Assembly: GCA_014898425.1 (NCBI GenBank)
Contig: RCSZ01000012.1
Location: forward strand, 1,116,001 to 1,180,000
Reading direction: 5' to 3'
Source: Botryotinia globosa
Taxonomy: Eukaryota; Ascomycota; Leotiomycetes; Helotiales; Sclerotiniaceae
Length of the DNA stretch: 64,000 nucleotides
Shown: positions 26,450 through 39,137 of the stretch, piece by piece
Numbering within the stretch: the first letter of the stretch is position 1
Layout: each line of letters starts with the position of its first letter
Made by a program: the position numbers and the translations under genes
Notes under the pieces: model-generated
Database searches by the model: none
Told to the model about the DNA's origin: nothing
What the model saw: the letters and a program-made list of their open reading frames with translations, nothing else

Positions 26450-29270
26450 TACTACGCGTTTTGGTCCCCCTATACAAGATTGTAAATCAATGGATGCGAG
26501 AAGATGAAGTAGTCCACTCCGAATATATTACGCCACGAAGTATGTGCTTCTCTGTCAAAGAATTCCATGGATCGAACGACAATACTTCCCATCTAAACTT
26601 GGCCAACCATATTCCTAATGACTTTGAGAAGCTCTTTTGTTAGTGATAGTCGTTGTTGTTTGACAATAAAATCATACTAGTAATGCTAGATATTGTTTGT
26701 CGATGCGCTGCCGACGATGCACAGTACTAAAGCTCATACATAGTACTGTAATTAATAGAATATAATTCAACCCTCCAAGGTTTCTAGTCGGTACCTAGTA
26801 GTTATCGATTTGCCCATAGAAGATATCCTGTTATTGCCTGAGCCGCTTGCTCAGGTAACATTCTGTATTATCTTTCTGTCGAAAGCAAGCCTCGGAGATA
26901 ACTAACGTTTTTATACATGAATATCGAGATTCGAGAACTCGATTAGGGTCTGATGTTTTGGACGGTGTAGATGTTGATCTCATTGTTGAGACAGCTTTCT
27001 ATTTTTTTGTATATACTAAGTTATACGCACTTGGCAAGTTCAGCAGGCTGAAGATTTTTAAATAATGTATGGAGCCTGTATCGAGTGATTCCATACCTAG
27101 TCTTATGGCAGACATGGTCAAGAATATGTTGAAGAATTTGAAAAGTCGGGAGAAAAAGATTGAAAATTATAGGTGTTGCTTACAGGTGTAGGTATCCCAC
27201 CTGAAAGAATATTGATAGAGTGAGATCGTGGACCAAGAAATATATTCGGAAGATTTGAATCTCAGAAGACGATGACAGACCAAAGATTTGTAGATGGTAA
27301 AATTAAACATTCAACAACAACAGAACTCACATATCTCGCCGCACGCATTATGAGGACAGAGTGTCTAGTCTATTTGTCCAACAGTATATATAGCCTAAGC
27401 ACATATTTACCATTTCCAAAGGATTAGACAACCTACGCTGGCTTGCTGGCTAGCCGAACAAATCTTCACATTCCGTAGATCTCACAATCCTTTTATTTTT
27501 CTGTTCCTTGTTTCAAACAAGTGTCTCCATTCATTATAAATACTCGCAACCATAACACTTATAAACAGATTCACTCACCATCGACATACTTCTTCACTCC
27601 TCCCCCACCATCCCCTCTTATCCCGCACTGATTCTCTAAGCTCAAAGTTCAAATTTCAATTGTCGAGTATAAGTAAATATATTGCAAGCGCAGCTAGCAA
27701 TACCCAGCTATCGACCCACCATCCCACGAAGTACCAAAGATGAAACCACATTTTTCCACATAAATATGGACAACAGCATGAACATCCCGCGAATAGAATC
27801 CTTCAAAATATCATCGAAGAGGAAGAAACGAATCCCGCAGACTCGGACTCCAAAGCTCAGAGGAAGGAGCGAGTTAGTATCCACATCAATATGAGGGCAG
27901 TAAATCAAAATACAACAAAACAATCGCAAGAAAGCACTGGCGCTTTACAAGAAATGTAAAAGAGCAGTAAAACTTGAATTTGCGACAACGAGAAACAAAA
28001 ATCGAAAGTACTATTCAAATATTCCCACTAATCCAATCCGCTTCAATCCGTCTTCCTTTCATTCTTCATCCCCACTTCCCCACCTCTGATTCATTCCCCT
28101 TAAATCTCACTCGCTTCGGACGCTAAAAAAAGTTCCAACATCTCGCTAAGCCATCCCCCCTCCCCAGAAACCACAACCATTTACCGTATTACTGAAACAT
28201 TCAAGCCCATAAGAGTAGGCTGAAGCAGCTACACCATGACTCTATTCTTCTTAGCGATGTTTGTTGCTGTTTTTGTCGTATATGTATGAGGGGGTGCCGC
28301 TTTCTTATTACTATGTATCTAGCTATGTAGGTATCATTATTATTATTATTATGTCATTATCATAATAAGGGTTATGAATGCAGGAATATATATATATATA
28401 TATATGGGGGAATTCCACAATTATAATAGATAGATCAATAACTACAGCTATCAATTTACTACATATAAACACAAGAATAATTTGATCGAACTCTATCCTC
28501 AAGAACCCAGATAATGATATAATAATACCCAGACATACTACTTTAAATCTCCATCGTATAAGAATCTTTTGTGTGTTGATTTGTAAAAAGTCCCTTGGTT
28601 TTCCAAATCCCGATATATACTTGAACAATCTCAAGATTAATACGTGCACATCAATCACTCAATCACTCACACACTCACACCCACTACCACATCCATCCAT
28701 CCAACCCAGCCCATCATCAAAACAATCTCCAGCCTCCAACCTCCAATCTCGAATCTCGAATCTTCAACCTCCAATCCCCCAAAATCTTCAACTCTCTAGA
28801 TCCACAAGAAGAATGTTCCCATAACAATCACCTTCCAATTTCCAGAATAAGACGAGCAAAATAGCATAGCTCATCCATAAAGATGAAAACATTTCCAGCA
28901 CATTTCCAGCAGGAATTCGAAAGCCTGTCGACACGGCCCAGCCTTGCGTTGATTACATGTCATATCAGAGTACATTATGATATATGATAGCATAGCATAG
29001 AGTAGATGCAGTAAAATACACGACCGCTAATTATACACCCCAGTATATCAAATCACTCACCATGTAACTAAACCGCATTGAAGGAATAAATCAGTAGACT
29101 TTTATTTTAAATGTCGAGAGGGGTTTTTATCCTATTGCATTGCAACTCCCAAATCCCAAAAGACCAAATGTCGAATCCGCGTGGTATCATTCAATAACAT
29201 TCACTGCTCCATTTATTCCCCAACCCACACATTGTCATGTACTATCATATAACATCATCTTGTTCAACAT
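26450..29270. other. Intergenic, no supported gene
   Basis: About 2.8 kb, moderately AT-rich, with a (TA)n microsatellite near 28386-28405 and CTCA/CCAAT-like low-complexity sequence at 28640-28790. A 60-codon plus-strand open frame at 26461-26643 overlaps the possible upstream exon of the small minus-strand gene and has no other support. Nothing else was recognised. Confidence 0.45.
28386..28405. repeat. (TA)n microsatellite
   Basis: About nine TA dinucleotides in a row. Simple sequence. Confidence 0.9.
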
Positions 29271-32200
29271 TCATCTACCAGGAGTATTTGCGCCCATGAA
29301 AGGACCACCAAATGGATTCAACGGGACATTTTGTTGTCCTTGTTCTTGATCCCCACCAGGTGGCGAAGGTTCTAAATTTGTTGGATAGAACTGAAACGCG
29401 GGATCGATTGTATTTGAACTTCCTATGTAATGATCCCATTGTTCCTATTTTTCAATCAGCATTTTACCTCAATTTAAGATTTGGACAAAAGAATCTGAGA
29501 ACATGAACTTACCCAGTCGAGATTTGCTGGTGGATCCATCATTCCAGGGGCATTGCCAGTATTGCCAAACATGGAGAAGGGAGATGCACCAGCGTTCATG
29601 GAGGCAAAAGGGTTCAAATTGTTGTCGAGCGGGTAAGGGGTGAGACCGGTTCCACCTGATTCACCCATATTCAAATCCATGTTTGTGTATCCGGAAGATT
29701 GGCCCATACTATTGAGCACCGCTGCCGAATTTGGCGACAAACCACCAGAAAGCATACCGAGAGTCATAGCTGCCGATTGTTCAGGCCTGAGGTTCTCATC
29801 ATCGAATTGTGAGAAAGCGTCGGCTATACTCATAGGTGTGGCAGAAGTATTGGCGGCCGGGCACCTGGAAGCTTTCAATTTCTCGAGAATGATATTTAGG
29901 GTTTTGGATGCTTTGAATGACTCCATCGATTCTTCCACTGTTTCACTCCAGATACTTTGGGAAGTTTCAACTGCCTTAAGCATATTGGCAAGCTGTTCTG
30001 TTGTCCAGAAATGTTTATCCGACGGACAAACAGTTTCGTAATGTAGATCCAAGCATACTATCATGCCGGCCAGTAGATAATCGTGTTTGGTAAGAGTTGA
30101 GATCGCCCATCTCATTGATCGCAATCGTCCTCCAGGTTTAGATTCAAGATGAAGTTTATGTTGATGTCGAAGAATTTCCATCGCAGCATTGACACAGGCT
30201 CGACGAGAATGATCATAGCGAGAATTTTGTCTCGCTCGTGCAAGATATTTGCGATGAAGAACACACATAGTCTTCTGCCATAAAATATCTACATTGAACC
30301 TATGCATCAAGAGCGTCGCAGGATCATGCATACACTCTTCCAAGGGCCTGAGTTGAAGATGGGGAGCAAGATTGCGTTTTAATTCCCATAATATATTATC
30401 GCGGGCAAGGACATCATCATATGTAATGCTCTTAGGATTGACGCTTTGTATTTCCTCCAATATGCAATTGAATTCATTGGCTATGCTGATCTTGGCGAGC
30501 ATGTAAGAAACAGGTGTAGGTTCAGTATTCGGTCTCGCGGGTGGTAATGTTTTCGAATCTGGACCAAACTCATCCTCAAATATGTTGCGAGGAAGTTTTG
30601 TATCACAGTCGCTATCACGGATCATACTTGGGAGTGCCAATTGAAAGGAGAACATTGTATCCATGGCGCGCACAAACCCCCATAGTCGACGACGCATCTC
30701 CCCATGAAAGACGGTGATACCAGGAAAGTTACTTGGATCCCGATGATAGCCCATGCGCATCGATAGTCGAGTTATCATGCCGATTATGACCCAAAGTCCC
30801 ACTTCGGCATCCCAACGGCTCGCATACTCGCCGTGTACGTATAATATTAGCGTTTCAATCGTATAGAATGATGACTTTGTGTAGTCGGAATTGACAAGAC
30901 ACTGGACCGTGCGTTGTCTGAATTCACCAGCTATGTCGAGAGTACGACCTAGACAAGAATTTAGCACGATGAAAAGGGGTAGATGTGAACAGAACAAGAA
31001 AAGCCGTTCAAAAAAAAGCAAATGTGGGCTCTACCTTTCCATTCCGGTGGTTCATCACCAATTTTTTGGTATGATTGCATGGCTAAACAGAGTATCGAAT
31101 ATAATAAGCCTAGCCATATTATCGAGGTTTTTGTGGGATCTTGCCAATGGGTTTGCAGTTCCTTGTGGAAAGTTGGGGAGTGTATGATATGTATAGCTGG
31201 GTCGTATGTATTGAAATATCTAATGGACTATTAGTTAACCTTTTCTTCTATCGTTAAGGCTATGAACAGACCTGGTGATGAGTTTATCGACTTCCGGTTT
31301 GGCAGGAACTGCCTCTCGAAGTTCTTCATCTGTAGCCGGTGTATGGGCACCAAATAGAAAGGCCGGACCATCACTGGCAGGCGGCTTTTGAGATTTGATT
31401 TTTTCGTAATTATTTTCGAGTTCCTTTTTATGATTATTGAAATAAGTTTTGACTTCTGCGATCTTTTCGATAAATTAGTAACTAATTTTAATTCATACCA
31501 GACCTGCGAAGAGCATGGACGAAAAACACGTATTGAAAAAACTGCTCGACATTGCCATATGCCTAAAGTCATCTTGTCCGAGTATTCAACCGGGAGAGGT
31601 AACTCGAGCGACTTGCATATTTGCAGATTTGCACTGATCCAAAGAGTCCGTGATGGAAGCAGGTAGTGAAAAAAGAAATGAAGGCCACAACATACATCCT
31701 TTAAGACTAAATGCCAATGCGATTCTCCTATATATGTTGTTTTTCCTTTGTCGGCATCAACTTTCATAATACCTAGTGAATTAGCAACACCATCCACATC
31801 ACTATCTCCGTCACCCTCTTCTTTAACCATATCATCATCGTCTTGGTCTTGGTCTAAATCGGGTGGAAAGGATGAACCAGCACTATCGCTTTGAGAACGG
31901 TTGATGGCAGCGGTGGCGGCGGCTGGACCTGCAGATGAAGCACCATTTGTCATCAGTGATAAAACTAAACCTTCTAAACGGTCAATACGATTTTGCATAT
32001 CATCAGGACTGGTTGAGCCTTGACTTTGATTCTTCTTTCGTGTTCCTGGTGCAGCATATGAGCACGATGAGGCGTCACCTCTCCTCGTACAATTCTCACA
32101 TGGATGCGACCTATTACATTTTAACCTGTTTTGGAAGAGCGATTAGTATATATGTGCTAGGGGGCCTATATTTTGATAGAATGGAACGTATTAGACTCAC

Positions 32201-32325
32201 TTTCTGTGCCGGCAAGGGCCACATGACAAAGGAACCCTATTTCTCTTTCTTACCACGCGGTATTGCTCTTCTGGAGAGTGAGCTCCGGCGCTTGAAGAGT
32301 TAGTAGAAGGGGGCGTGGGAGTCAT
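29271..32325 (-). CDS. Zn2Cys6 fungal-specific transcription factor
   Basis: Six exons on the minus strand (32325-32201, 32125-31696, 31462-31272, 31219-31035, 30948-29513, 29444-29271) join in phase to 846 residues. The DNA-binding domain lies at about residues 34-62, with six cysteines spaced C-x2-C-x6-C-x5-C-x2-C-x8-C; the exon 1/2 junction splits it after the second cysteine. A short dimerisation-like helix (MQNRIDRLEGLVLSL) follows, then an acidic linker rich in Asp/Glu, then the fungal-specific middle homology region with RRRLWGFVRAMDTMFSFQLALPSMI, typical of PF04082. The C-terminus is low-complexity and rich in Asn, Gly, Pro and Met, a likely activation region. It is a nuclear regulator; the target genes cannot be read from the sequence. 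The nearest possible target, an NRPS-like gene to the right, is decayed. Confidence 0.9.
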
Positions 32326-33669
32326 GATGATAAATTATTATTGATTTGTGAGGAGAAATCAAAGAAGCAAACCCGGGCCAAGGTTATATTTTACTCATAA
32401 GCTCACAGGAATGGGCCCTGTCCGGATAAAGTTTATTTTCTTTTACCAGTATCTCACCACCAGCGAGTCGGTGTAAGCCGGCCTTCGTGATGCAAACAGC
32501 CAATGAAAAAGGACAGCACGAGGCGATTTGTCTTGCACCGAGACGATCAGCTCCTAATCTGATAGGTGAAGTAGCCCGTTAGCTCGTTGGAGAAGGGAAC
32601 AAGCGGACCCTATTGGCAACGAGTGGGGGAGGTAGAGGTATAGATGCAAGTGACAAACAGCTTTATGTCCACTCGGCAGTGTTTGACTGCACTAGGATCT
32701 CACATATAAATTGGTAGCCCCTTTTCAAGAGTGTAGCTTTGGCGCTTGATGGCTTACAATGACAGGGCAAAGTGACTTGAACTTCCCTTCTCGTCAAAGT
32801 ATAGGATGGCAAATTCGAAAGTATGATCTTCCTTGGACCAGGTCTCCACCGATATTCTTTTCCTGCCAATAATTTACCAGACCCTATACAGTGTTCACAG
32901 TCGCCCCCGAGTTCTCACGCACTTTCCCCGAAAACAAAGATTACCCACTCAAAATATAAACAGCAACCTTCGGTCCAGATCCAACAACGAGTATTACTGA
33001 TGTGTTCGAGGATGACAAACGATCGGTAGCGCGAAAGTCGAATAATTAAGAATAGCTCCAATGATGTTGTCCCTCTACCTTAGGCTTCTCCAACGACTGG
33101 AACGCTCACTAATAGCCGATATGTTTGAAGCAAAACGGCGGCAGGTTTGGGATATGAGTTATTTAGTATCGTCTTTCGGGGAGGCCGACGAGCGAAAGAT
33201 CGTATATTGTACCGTGATTTGTGGATAGAATGATTCGGAGAGATTAGGAACGATGTATCATATCACACACAGTATATGATATCAACTTAGCAATCGCATA
33301 CTCTGCAAGAATAATCAGTCGTTGCACCAAAACAAATGCGGGAACTTTGAACTGCCAAACTACTCACAAGGGGGGTAAACTCTGCCCTGCGGTCCAGATC
33401 TTTGGACACAGGCGCAAATCAGTACCGAAGCTTGAAAAAGATCGCCACCAAGGGTTTGATTTGATTTCCAACAATTAGAATATGAAGTTTAGTAATCTTT
33501 CCATCGACGGAATTCAATAGAAATGTCTGCAAAACGTTTGCGACAGGAGAGATTGGAAATACGAATTGAGGTTGTTGATAAGTGGACTGTCAACTGATAA
33601 ATGATAAATGATGAATGATACCTTAGCCTCAAGCTAAATAATATTCCCTGAATAAGGCTGGGCTGGAGC

Positions 33670-33707
<38 letters not shown>

Positions 33708-34580
33708 CTTGGGACTTGGCCACCCCCGCCAAAGGGGGTCTGGGCTTAAATAGGCTAGCGGGATGTGCCGAAGAGTAGGTTTGCCCAGACGAATACGTCG
33801 ACGACCGTAAGAGGAATAATATCGGTCGTCACTGGGGAGATATCGATATTATTATACTCCGTAGTATTGATGATAGAACTGCACATCAACATGAACAGCA
33901 AGGCTACGTAATCCTTCATGAATATCTGGCAGTGCAGTCCTTTTGGCCTGATGAATCTACCTGCTGGTAGGTAACTGATTACTCTCGCTATACCATTTGC
34001 CCCTTCATTTGAACCAACCATTCAGATCTTCTATATGCTTTCATCGCCGCCTTCGAAATAAAACATACTAGGCCGGGAGAGGATTCGCGATAGGTGAGAG
34101 GGAATTCCCATCCCACGTGCTTTCAAGGCATCAATTTGGTGTGCGCGTTGCTTACTGATCTTTCAAGTCGATGCACCAGATGTGAAGAAACTGATTCAAG
34201 CGATTCCATGGATTACTAATAACCGCCGATGACTCATAACTTTCCGTTCGGTTCAATTTAATATGCTGACTACAGTACTACATATGTCAATATACGAAGT
34301 ACCTTACGTGCCATCGAACGTTGACGACGACGACGTCATGCATCCATTCTTCCGCCGTTCTGATGATATTGACTTTTTCCCGATATCCACAAATTGTCCT
34401 TAAGACCGGTTTCTCCGTTGGCAGAAACTACATAAGGGGTCCCAACGCCAGAATGGTCCATTTATTCTACCCCGATTTTCATCGGGCATAATACAAAAGA
34501 TGTTCGTACATCGTAAGTTTCATTCACTGCTATCTATTCATTCATTCAATGGATTCCCAAAATTCTAATAGGAAAAGAAA
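32326..34580. other. Upstream region of the transcription factor; no other gene
   Basis: About 2.2 kb without a supported gene. Probably carries the promoter of the Zn2Cys6 gene. Contains a (CTGG)n tract at 33669-33706. Confidence 0.45.
33669..33706 (+). repeat. (CTGG)n tetranucleotide microsatellite
   Basis: About nine tandem CTGG units. Likely polymorphic in length. Confidence 0.95.
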
Positions 34581-35260
34581 AGCAAAATGTCGCAAAGCAA
34601 GATAAGGTATGTGGATGCAATAAGGAATATCATGGCGAACACTGAAGCAAAGGCAACCTACTCGAGTATCTCATCAATTCAAGCGCACATGAGTATGACC
34701 TTGCCTTGGAGATACACAAGTTGGAGTAACGTGGGGGAACATTCTACCACTGCTTACCTACCTACTCATGTATATTTTGTCAGGTGCTCCCGATGAGGAC
34801 TTGCTATACCAGCTCCCAATGACTAGTTTCGATTCCTCTTTCTGGTGGTGTCTCTCTGCCAAGCAAAGCAAAGCAAGGACCAAAACATCATCATTTATAT
34901 CGCTCTGAATTGCTTTGCCCAATTAAACGCCTCAATTCGATTTCCTCGTCAAGAATTTAATCGACTCAGATGAAGCATCTGCTTGCAAAAGAGCCTCAAT
35001 GAAAGAGCATTTACCCAAATTTGACTTTGGGCTTGTGTCTGATAACTATCTAGCAGCTCGAGCATCGAAGAGCCAATTGTACAAGAGCAACCTCAATAAT
35101 TTACAAGCACGGAGAGTCCTACGTAATATGCATGTTCTTGTAGTACTTGAGGATGGAGAAAGATATTCCGATCCAGAAACTGCTTGCTTTTCGAACCTTG
35201 CTTATTACCAGGGTTCAGTAGATCAAGCCCAATCGTTGGGATTCCTTTGAAGCCGTTGGT
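34580..35260 (+). pseudogene. Unidentified open fragments upstream of the NRPS-like remnant
   Basis: Protein-like plus-strand fragments at about 34587-34796 and 34999-35250 (the latter 83 codons, containing ARRVLRNMHVLVVLEDGERY) are separated by stops. They may be part of the same decayed locus as the reductase remnant to the right, or of another dead gene. No family was recognised. Confidence 0.25.
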
Positions 35261-35599
35261 TTTAAGCAAAATATATTACTTATCTACTCTCGAACCAGCC
35301 ACCGTCATCCCAAGATTCAATGTCTCGTTTATCTCGATATTAATATAATGCTTTGATTGCAATGAAAACGATATAGACAGGCATTTTAAGCATCAGGGTT
35401 ATTATGTTGCATTTAATTTCTAAGACACGCAGCGAATGAATTTAGATATTAGCTGCTTCAAAGCAGCTTTACGTACCTAGTGGTAGCAATAACTCTTTCG
35501 GTTGCAATATCTCCTCGAATGTCTTCTATAAGACTTTCACACATATATTTTCGGCCCATGTTTGCATCGTGGTCAGGACAAACCAAAAAGTCGCACAAT

Positions 35600-36620
35600 G
35601 GCAAAATGCTCTAGCACCAAATATTGTCGAACGGCTTGCACGCGAACCATCGGATAATGAGTATGGAGTGAATGAGCGAATAAATTGTAGTAGCCATTAC
35701 CTATGCACAAATAGCAAGCATCATTGACGGTCTGGCTTGGTTGGTAGTGGAACAGCTCGGTAGCCTCGGTAGATATGGAGCTAATCCTGAGCTTTTGGCT
35801 TATGCTGGCACAGACAAAGTAAGCTACTCAGCTCTAGTTGTTGCTCCAGCTAAAGTGGCTACACGGTTCGTATGATCATTTGCTATTTTCTACCCCAACT
35901 CACAATAGTCCAGCCGCACACTGTGCCTTGTTTGATTACCTGCTATTTCAGACTTTGATTACTTCAAATACCATCCCATCCGACCCCCTGCCAATGTGAT
36001 CCTTGATGCTGTAAACTCATTGCGTCACTTCATGGTACCACCGGAAGCTCTACTCACTACCTATTGTGACCGAAACAAAACCAAACCACTACCCAACAAA
36101 CCAGCCGAATATACCAGTCAAGCATTGAAACCCATCAATGTTCTTTTCACCGGGTCTATAGGTACTATGGGCTTGTATTTATTGCAATCCTTAATCAACC
36201 GTGATGGGATTGCACATGTATTCCACTTGAACTGTGGAGAAGACGGTGAAAAAGCTAAGAAGCAGTACAAGATATTCATTATCTATACTGCCTGGCCCGT
36301 GAATTTCAATCTGGTACTTTTGGCATTTCATCCACAATCGCAGGGATTATCAATTTATCAAGCCTAGCTGCCTCTACTACTTGCACAGTCCACGTCGTAT
36401 TCATCTCTCCGGTTGTAGTTTTAGAAGGACATATCGCAGGTCCGTCCCCGAAGCAATAATATCTAACCTCAAAACCTCAGCACCAGTTAGAGACACACGC
36501 GTGAAATTCCTCTCCGAATTACTCGAAGTCGCAGATTAAAATCTAGACAAAACAGTCCCGAAAACCATCATCCGCATCGGTTAAATTGCCGTATTAGTCA
36601 TAACCTCAGATCTATGGAAC
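35600..36620 (+). pseudogene. Decayed NRPS-like adenylate-forming reductase with large internal deletion
   Basis: Plus-strand fragments in family order. First comes the start of an adenylation domain (NIVERLAREPSDNEY near 35621; YAQIASIIDGLAWLV near 35702; ELLAYAGTDKVSYSALVV near 35800), a credible intron (GTTCGT..AATAG, about 35865-35910), then SPAAHCALFDYL. After LRHFMVPPEALL (about 36020) the sequence jumps straight to the start of a thioester-reductase domain (NVLFTGSIGTMGLYLLQSL, with a Rossmann TGxxGxxG motif changed to TGSIGTMG), then IYTAWPVNFNL and a broken KFLSELLEVAD...KTIIRIG segment. The adenylation core, with its ATP-binding motifs, and the carrier domain are absent. Several in-frame stops follow 36364. 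Intact relatives reduce carboxylic acids to aldehydes in secondary metabolism. This copy cannot be functional. Confidence 0.75.
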
Positions 36621-38584
36621 TTGAAAATACGGGTTCCGGATCTACAGTAATAGTAATACTTGGTGCGATTTATGGAGGTCGAATCGCTGATTGTCGAGAT
36701 TTGCGGTTTGATGTTGTGGATTTTGGGCTTGTCATCTGTGAATTGCTGGCTGGCTGGTATATTTGCGGCTTTGATGAGGGAGAATAGGATGAAGAGAGAA
36801 GATGAGTGGTGTTTAATTTTCGAGATGCGTATTGGGTGGCTTGGAGCATGCTTTATGTGCTATTGTCGAGAGGAGATCGCTGGATATGGCAGAGCTGAAG
36901 GTTGGTTGGATGGTTTGAGAATGAGGAGTGAGGGAGTAGATGGGGAAGTGGATGAGGAATCGGGTGGAGTTTATGGTGGGGAGATGGAGAGGAAGGAGAG
37001 GAGGAGAGATGGAAGTGTGGATTTGATGGGAAAGAAGACTAGATCATCATGAATATAAGTACTACACCTACAAGCAGAAACCTCATCGCAAATTTTCCGG
37101 CTAGGACGATTCAAATAAATAAAGCCGAAACCCAGATATCAAATTCACAATGCTTGGATATTAGCACTGCTGAAATCTGAAGCCGAGAGTGGAATGATTT
37201 GAGAGTAAATTGACAGGTGCCTACATGGGTCGGGGACAAATAGATTTGTATGATCAGATCTCATGCGTCGAGTCACGGAAGATGGGAGTTGGGAGTTGGT
37301 AGTTGGCTAGAGAGAATTAGGTTGTGTTTTGTGATATGAAGTCTTTGTAATATGTACTTATATATTTAGATATCTACTGCATGTCGTGGGGGTTTCCGGG
37401 ATGGATAGATGTTAAATAGGGAGAGAATGTTATTGGGCTGAAATAGTCAAGTCGATAAGTAGATTTGATTCAATTGAGTTATTGCGAGAGATTATATACA
37501 AAATATGGAATTCTAGATTCTATGTTTATCGTATGTTTATTTCGGATCTTTCATGATGCGGTATGGCTGTATGGTGTGTTGTGTACAGGGACAGGGGCTA
37601 AGCGAGTGAAGGGGCTGGGACTCCTAGCTTTATTTTTGTGACGGCAAATAATAATGTGATTTGGTACTATACTTTGAAATTTTACATGATGGAATTGTTT
37701 GTGGGAGATAGTGTCTTGTTCGTCTATGATAATATAGGATTGTGAGTTTTTAAAATTTGATATCTGTATGATGATGCAGTATTGAATGCTTTGAAGTCCG
37801 GATGTGTAATGTGTTTTTGTGCTTTGTGATGATTGATAAAAGCTGTCGTGAAGAAAACTTGTTTAGAACGGGGCGTCTTTGATTGGGCGAATTCACATGT
37901 TTTGTCTATAAATCGCGTCCTTGGAGAAGATAAGGTAGTTGAAAGTCATTGGAATTTGAGAAATAATGATGGTGCCAACTTGACGAGACCCCTTTTTTGA
38001 CTTGCCTTCATTCTATGTATATATATATAGAACCAGAGTTGCCTCATCGACTTCGTATACCAATAGCCAATAACTAAAATATTGACTCGATAGGCATAAA
38101 GATTTAAGAGATCATGTTCAAGATTCTGCTCGTGATCGGCTCCAACATGTAACTTATATAAATAGGTTAACGTAAAAACTCACAACCACGCGAACGATAT
38201 AGCGCAGTGAAATGCTGGAGGTTATCTCTGTAGGTAATTGTAATTTTGTTGTGTACTGGGAAACATTTCATGATTCTGATCTCTTACATAGCTGATATTC
38301 ATGAAAAATAGAAGCTCTTCGTTTTAGAAAGAAACGAACATTATTATTAGTAATATCTGTCCATTTCAATTCCAAGAGAAGCCAAGCTTCTATAATTCGC
38401 TTAGCAACGAATTTGCTTATACATCACCCCCGCGGGAAAGCTCTATCCCTTCACCACTTTACCGGAAATTCTCCATCTACCCTCCCACCTTCCCCATTCC
38501 CCTCAAAAGCCACCTCAAAAAAGAAGGCCACTCTTCTCGAAACTGTTCTTCCCATAAAAAGATAGATAGGACATGCAAAAATAG
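36621..38584. other. Intergenic, no supported gene
   Basis: About 2 kb. A 130-codon plus-strand open frame at 36660-37052 lies in purine-rich low-complexity sequence and lacks family features. The rest is AT-rich with short frames only. Confidence 0.4.
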
Positions 38585-38721
38585 TATCGGATCCAGGATT
38601 CGAACCTGGGGCTACTCGAACTAATTAGGGCAATTGAATTTTAAACATGAACTTTCGTCTATATTTTGCGTATTTACCTTAATTATGGAATCGAGTTATG
38701 TTACCACTACACTAATCCGAC
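38585..38721 (-). tRNA. tRNA-Gly(TCC) with a 66-nt intron
   Basis: The minus strand folds as a complete cloverleaf: a 7-bp acceptor stem (GTCGGAT with ATCCGAT, one G-U pair at the end), a 4-bp D stem (GTGT/ACAT) with AGTGGTA loop, anticodon stem ACTCG/CGAGT, T arm CCAGG-TTCGAAT-CCTGG and discriminator A. The loop reads A-T-TCC-A-T, giving anticodon TCC (glycine, GGA codons). The intron (38685-38620) sits after the base 3' of the anticodon, the canonical position, and is AT-rich. At 66 nt it is long for a nuclear tRNA intron. The RNA polymerase III A and B boxes are intact. The gene lies 246 bases from the 5' LTR of the copia element, which is on its upstream side. Confidence 0.9.
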
Positions 38722-38962
38722 GGTGTGTTTTTGTTGTATTGAGATATATATACCTGATCGGAGAGAATCAGCAATTGTTGGGTGGGTTGAAAGTCTAGTG
38801 CTAGTGCCGATGTCCTAGGGCAATTTTTCTTCGTCACGAGACTGAGTAACCACTGGATTGGACTTTGTAATGGTGCAGCATATTGTTTATTAAGGTATAT
38901 TTAAGAAAGAAAACATGCGAATTTTGAAATATTTATATCATGAATATAGATTGCTTCAACTC
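38722..38962. promoter_or_regulatory. 5' flank of tRNA-Gly up to the retrotransposon
   Basis: About 240 bases of normal-composition DNA between the tRNA 5' end and the target-site duplication. No gene. This is the upstream window where RNA polymerase III factors assemble. Confidence 0.4.
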
Positions 38963-38967
38963 CTTAC

Positions 38968-39137
38968 TGTCGGGACATCGATCATATGATCAAAGAGGGC
39001 ACTGTATTAACTAGCGTTGTGTTAACACTTCCCTATATATTTAGTACCTAGCCTCCTATAATTAATAATAATCAAAAACAAATACAACCATATAGAACTA
39101 AGTACTTACACTTATATCAATCAAATTGATATTAATA
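38968..39137 (+). repeat. 5' LTR (170 bp) of the copia element
   Basis: Starts TGTCGG and ends with ..TTGATATTAATA, the RIP-changed form of the ..GATACCAACA end kept in the solo LTR at 55346-55515. Contains a CTATATATTTAG TATA-like motif about 65 bases in. Less mutated than the 3' LTR. Confidence 0.95.

Noticed and set aside
36660..37052. 130-codon plus-strand frame after the NRPS-like remnant
   Set aside because: Lies in purine-rich, Glu/Arg/Gly-biased sequence and does not continue any reductase motif. Treated as non-coding.
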